Shown here: positions 61,620 to 64,000 of the stretch, in pieces
Layout of the letters: each line of letters opens with the position of its first letter
Numbering within the stretch: the first letter of the stretch is position 1
Made by a program: the position numbers and the translations under genes
Source of the DNA: Symbiodinium natans
Lineage: Eukaryota > Sar > Dinophyceae > Suessiales > Symbiodiniaceae
Direction: 5' to 3'
DNA length: 64,000 bases
NCBI GenBank assembly: GCA_905221605.1
Contig: CAJNDS010000458.1
Span: 772,136 to 836,135 of the forward strand
Notes under the pieces: model-generated
Database searches by the model: none
The model's input: the letters and a program-made list of their open reading frames with translations, nothing else
Told to the model about the DNA's origin: nothing

Positions 61620-64000
61620 GGGCCTAGCCCGGGCTTCCCCCCAATACTGAATCACCAATACTAAATCACGAGCCCGGCCCTCCCCCCAATACTAAATCAC
61701 GAGCCCGCGCTTCCCCCCAATACTAAATCACGAGCCCGGGCTTCCCCCCAATACTAAATCACGAGCCCGGGCTCGTAATTTAGTATTGGGGGAATTTCTA
61801 TTTCAAAGATTTCAAAGATTTCAAAGGTTGCAAAAGGCGGGGGAAACTCCCGGGAAGTTTCCCAAACCTTTTGCAACCTTTGAAATCTTTGAAATCTTCG
61901 CCCCGGGCTTCCCCAATACTAAACCACGAGCCCGGGCTTCCCCCCAATACTAAATCACGAGCCCGGGCTTCCCCCCAATATTAAATCACGAGCCCGGGCT
62001 TCACCCCTAATATTAAATCACGAGCCCGGCCCTCCCCCCAATACTAAATCACGAGCCCGGGCCTCCCCCCAATACTAAATCACGAGCCCGGCCCGCCCCC
62101 CAATACTAAATCACGAGCCCGGGCTTCCCCCCAATACTAAATCACGAGCCCGGGCTCGTAATTTAGTATTGGGGGAATTTCTATTTCAAAGATTTCAAAG
62201 ATTTCAAAGGTTGCAAAAGGCGGGGGAAACTCCCGGGAAGTTTCCCAAACCTTTTGCAACCTTTGAAATCTTTGAAATCTTTGAAATAGAAATTCCCCCC
62301 GGGCTTCCCCAATACTAAACCACGAGCCCGGGCCTCACCCCAATACTAAATCACGAGCCCGGGCTTTCCCCCAATACGAAATCACGAGCCCGGGCTTCAC
62401 CCCTAATACTAAATCACGAGCCCGGCCCTCCCCCCAATACTAATCACGAGCCCGGGCCTCCCCCCAATACTAAATCACGAGCCCGGCCCTCCCCCAAATA
62501 CTAAATCACGAGCCCGGGCCTCCCCCCAATACTAAATCACGAGCCCGGGCTCGTAATTTAGTACTGGGGGAATTTCTATTTCAAAGATTTCAAAGATTTC
62601 AAAGATTTCAAAGGTTGCCAAAGGCGGGGGAAACTCCCGGGAAGTTTCCCAAACCTTTTGCAACCTTTGAAATCTTTGAAATCTTTGAAATCTTTGAAAT
62701 AGAAATTCCCGCCGGGCTTCCCCAATACTAAACCACGAGCCCGGGCTTCCCCCCAATACTAAATCACGAGCCCGGGCTCCCCCCAATACTAAATCACGAG
62801 CCCGGGCTTCACCCCTAATACTAAATCACGAGCCCGGCCCTCCCCACTAAATCACGAGCCCGGGCCTCTCCCCAATACTAAATCACGAGCCCGGCCCTCC
62901 CCCCAATACTAAATCACGAGCCCGGGCTTCCCCCCAATACTAAATCACGAGGCCCGGGCTCGTAATTTAGTATTGGGGGAATTTCAAAGATTTCAAAGAT
63001 TTCAAAGATTTCAAAAGTTGCAAAAGGCGGGGGAAACTCCCGGGAAGTTTCCCAAACCTTTTGCAACCTTTGAAATCTTTGAAATCTTTGAAATAGAAAT
63101 TCCCCCAATACTAAATAACGAGCCCGGGCTCGTGATTTAGTATTGGGGGGAAGCCCGGGCTCGTGATTTAGTATTGGGGGGAAGGGCCGGGCTCGTGATT
63201 TAGTATTGGGGGGAAGCCCGGGCTCGTAATTTAGTATTGGGTGGAAGCCCGGGCTCGTAATTTAGTATTGGGGGAATATCTATTTCAAAGATTTCAAAGA
63301 TTTCAAAGATTTCAAAGGTTGCAAAAGGCGGGGGAAACTCCCGGGAAGTTTCCCAAACCTTTTGCAACCTTTGAAATCTTTGAAATCTTTGAAATCTTTG
63401 AAATAGAAATTCCCCCAATACTAAATAACGAGCCCGGGCTCGTGATTTAGTATTGGAGGGCCGGGCTCGTGATTTAGTATTGGGGGGAAGCCCGGGCTCG
63501 TGATTTAGTGTTGGGGGGAAGCCCGGGCTCGTGATTTAGTATTGGGGGGAAGCCCGGGCTCGTAATTTAGTATTGGGGGAATTTCTATTTCAAAGATTTC
63601 AAAGATTTCAAAGGTTGCAAAAGGCGGGGAAACTCCCGGGAATTTCCCCCGCCTTTTGCAACCTTTGAAATCTTTGAAATAGAAATTCCCCCAATGCTAA
63701 ATTACGAGCCCGGGCTCGTGATCTAGTATTGGGGGGAAGCCCGGGCTCGTGATTTAGTATTGGGGGGAGGGCCGGGCTCGTGATTTAGTATTGGGGGGAA
63801 GCGCGGGCTCGTGATTTAGTATTGGGGGGAGGGCCGGGCTCGTGATTTAGTATTAGGGGTGAAGCCCGGGCTCGTGATTTAGTGTTGGGGGGAAGCCCGG
63901 GCTCGTGATTTAGTATTGGGGGAAGCCCGGGCTCGTGGTTTAGTATTGGGGAAGCCCGGGGGGAATTTCTATTTCAAAGATTTCAAAGACTTCAAAGATT
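61620..64000. repeat. Satellite of 31-bp SmaI-containing units and hairpins, with an orientation switch
   Basis: Units of about 31 bp (GAGCCCGGGCTTCCCCCCAA then TACTAAATCAC) repeat in runs of 3-8. Between runs lie near-perfect hairpins of about 110-145 bp (arms CTATTTCAAAGATTTCAAAG to GGTTGCAAAAGG and back) at ~61790-61890, 62165-62298, 62560-62708, 62968-63104, 63275-63416, 63572-63690 and from 63963. Units are in one orientation up to about 63100 and inverted after it, so the locus is also one large inverted repeat. The array continues past the window. Confidence 0.95.

Noticed and set aside
61620-63100. CRISPR-like array (31-bp units)
   Set aside because: The units are directly adjacent with no unique spacers, and the setting is eukaryotic.
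62532-63450. Repeated FQRFQRFQR / FEIFEIFEI frames
   Set aside because: They are translations of the AAAGATTTC hairpin arms in the terminal satellite, in both orientations.

Overview
The window looks like nuclear DNA of a dinoflagellate (a Symbiodinium-type or related lineage is my best guess, by inference). The grounds are four. Coding sequence comes in short GC-rich islands of about 50-150 bp, nearly all on the + strand. At 17 junctions where I could rebuild the reading frame across an intron, the 5' dinucleotide is GT, GC or GA in similar numbers, and the 3' end is always AG followed by G; this is the known dinoflagellate splice pattern. The best-resolved protein, a ubiquitin-like N-terminus followed by ten FAAIxxDGSVVTWG repeats, is a type common in dinoflagellates. 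The telomere-type repeat TTTAGGG/CCCTAAA is everywhere. No bacterial-style operons, rRNA or tRNA genes were seen.

Layout. 0-3.75 kb: a + strand gene with hydrophobic N-terminal exons, whose frame can be rebuilt across eight introns. 4.7-6.1 kb: the 3' part of a second gene, ending in TAA at 6075. 6.4-36 kb: many + strand exon islands, some with natural stops (9344, 11002, 12277, 15171, 15959, 17474, 19030, 22076, 23352, 25823) and one signal-peptide start (21379). 38-43 kb: a dense run of about 20 exons. 44.2-45.7 kb: a retropepsin-type aspartic protease exon (DTGA) with following exons. 45.8-49.9 kb: more exons and a terminal exon ending at 49933. 50.3-55.7 kb: a nearly complete secreted protein gene with a von Willebrand factor D-type motif (GDPHVFTLDG). 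59.05-61.23 kb: a complete four-exon gene for a 494-residue ubiquitin-like/RCC1-like repeat protein. 61.6-64 kb: a satellite of 31-bp SmaI-containing units alternating with near-perfect hairpins, which reverses orientation near 63.1 kb.

The main observation is how the introns are built. Two kinds of insert interrupt exons. One is a set of at least ten families of short (about 100-140 bp) elements with terminal inverted repeats. In seven cases they are flanked by 4-bp target duplications that themselves supply or complete the splice sites. The other is TTTAGGG/CCCTAAA arrays flanked by direct duplications of 5-26 bp of exon. In both, deleting the insert plus one copy of the duplication restores an open reading frame. 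Introners are known in dinoflagellates; introns made of telomere-type repeat between exon duplications are, as far as I know, much less described and are the best candidate here for something new.

Limits: exon ends not marked as rebuilt are judged by eye from open frame, composition and splice-like motifs. Grouping of islands into genes between 6 and 49 kb is tentative, and several stops that lie in CCCTAAA sequence may be introns read through.
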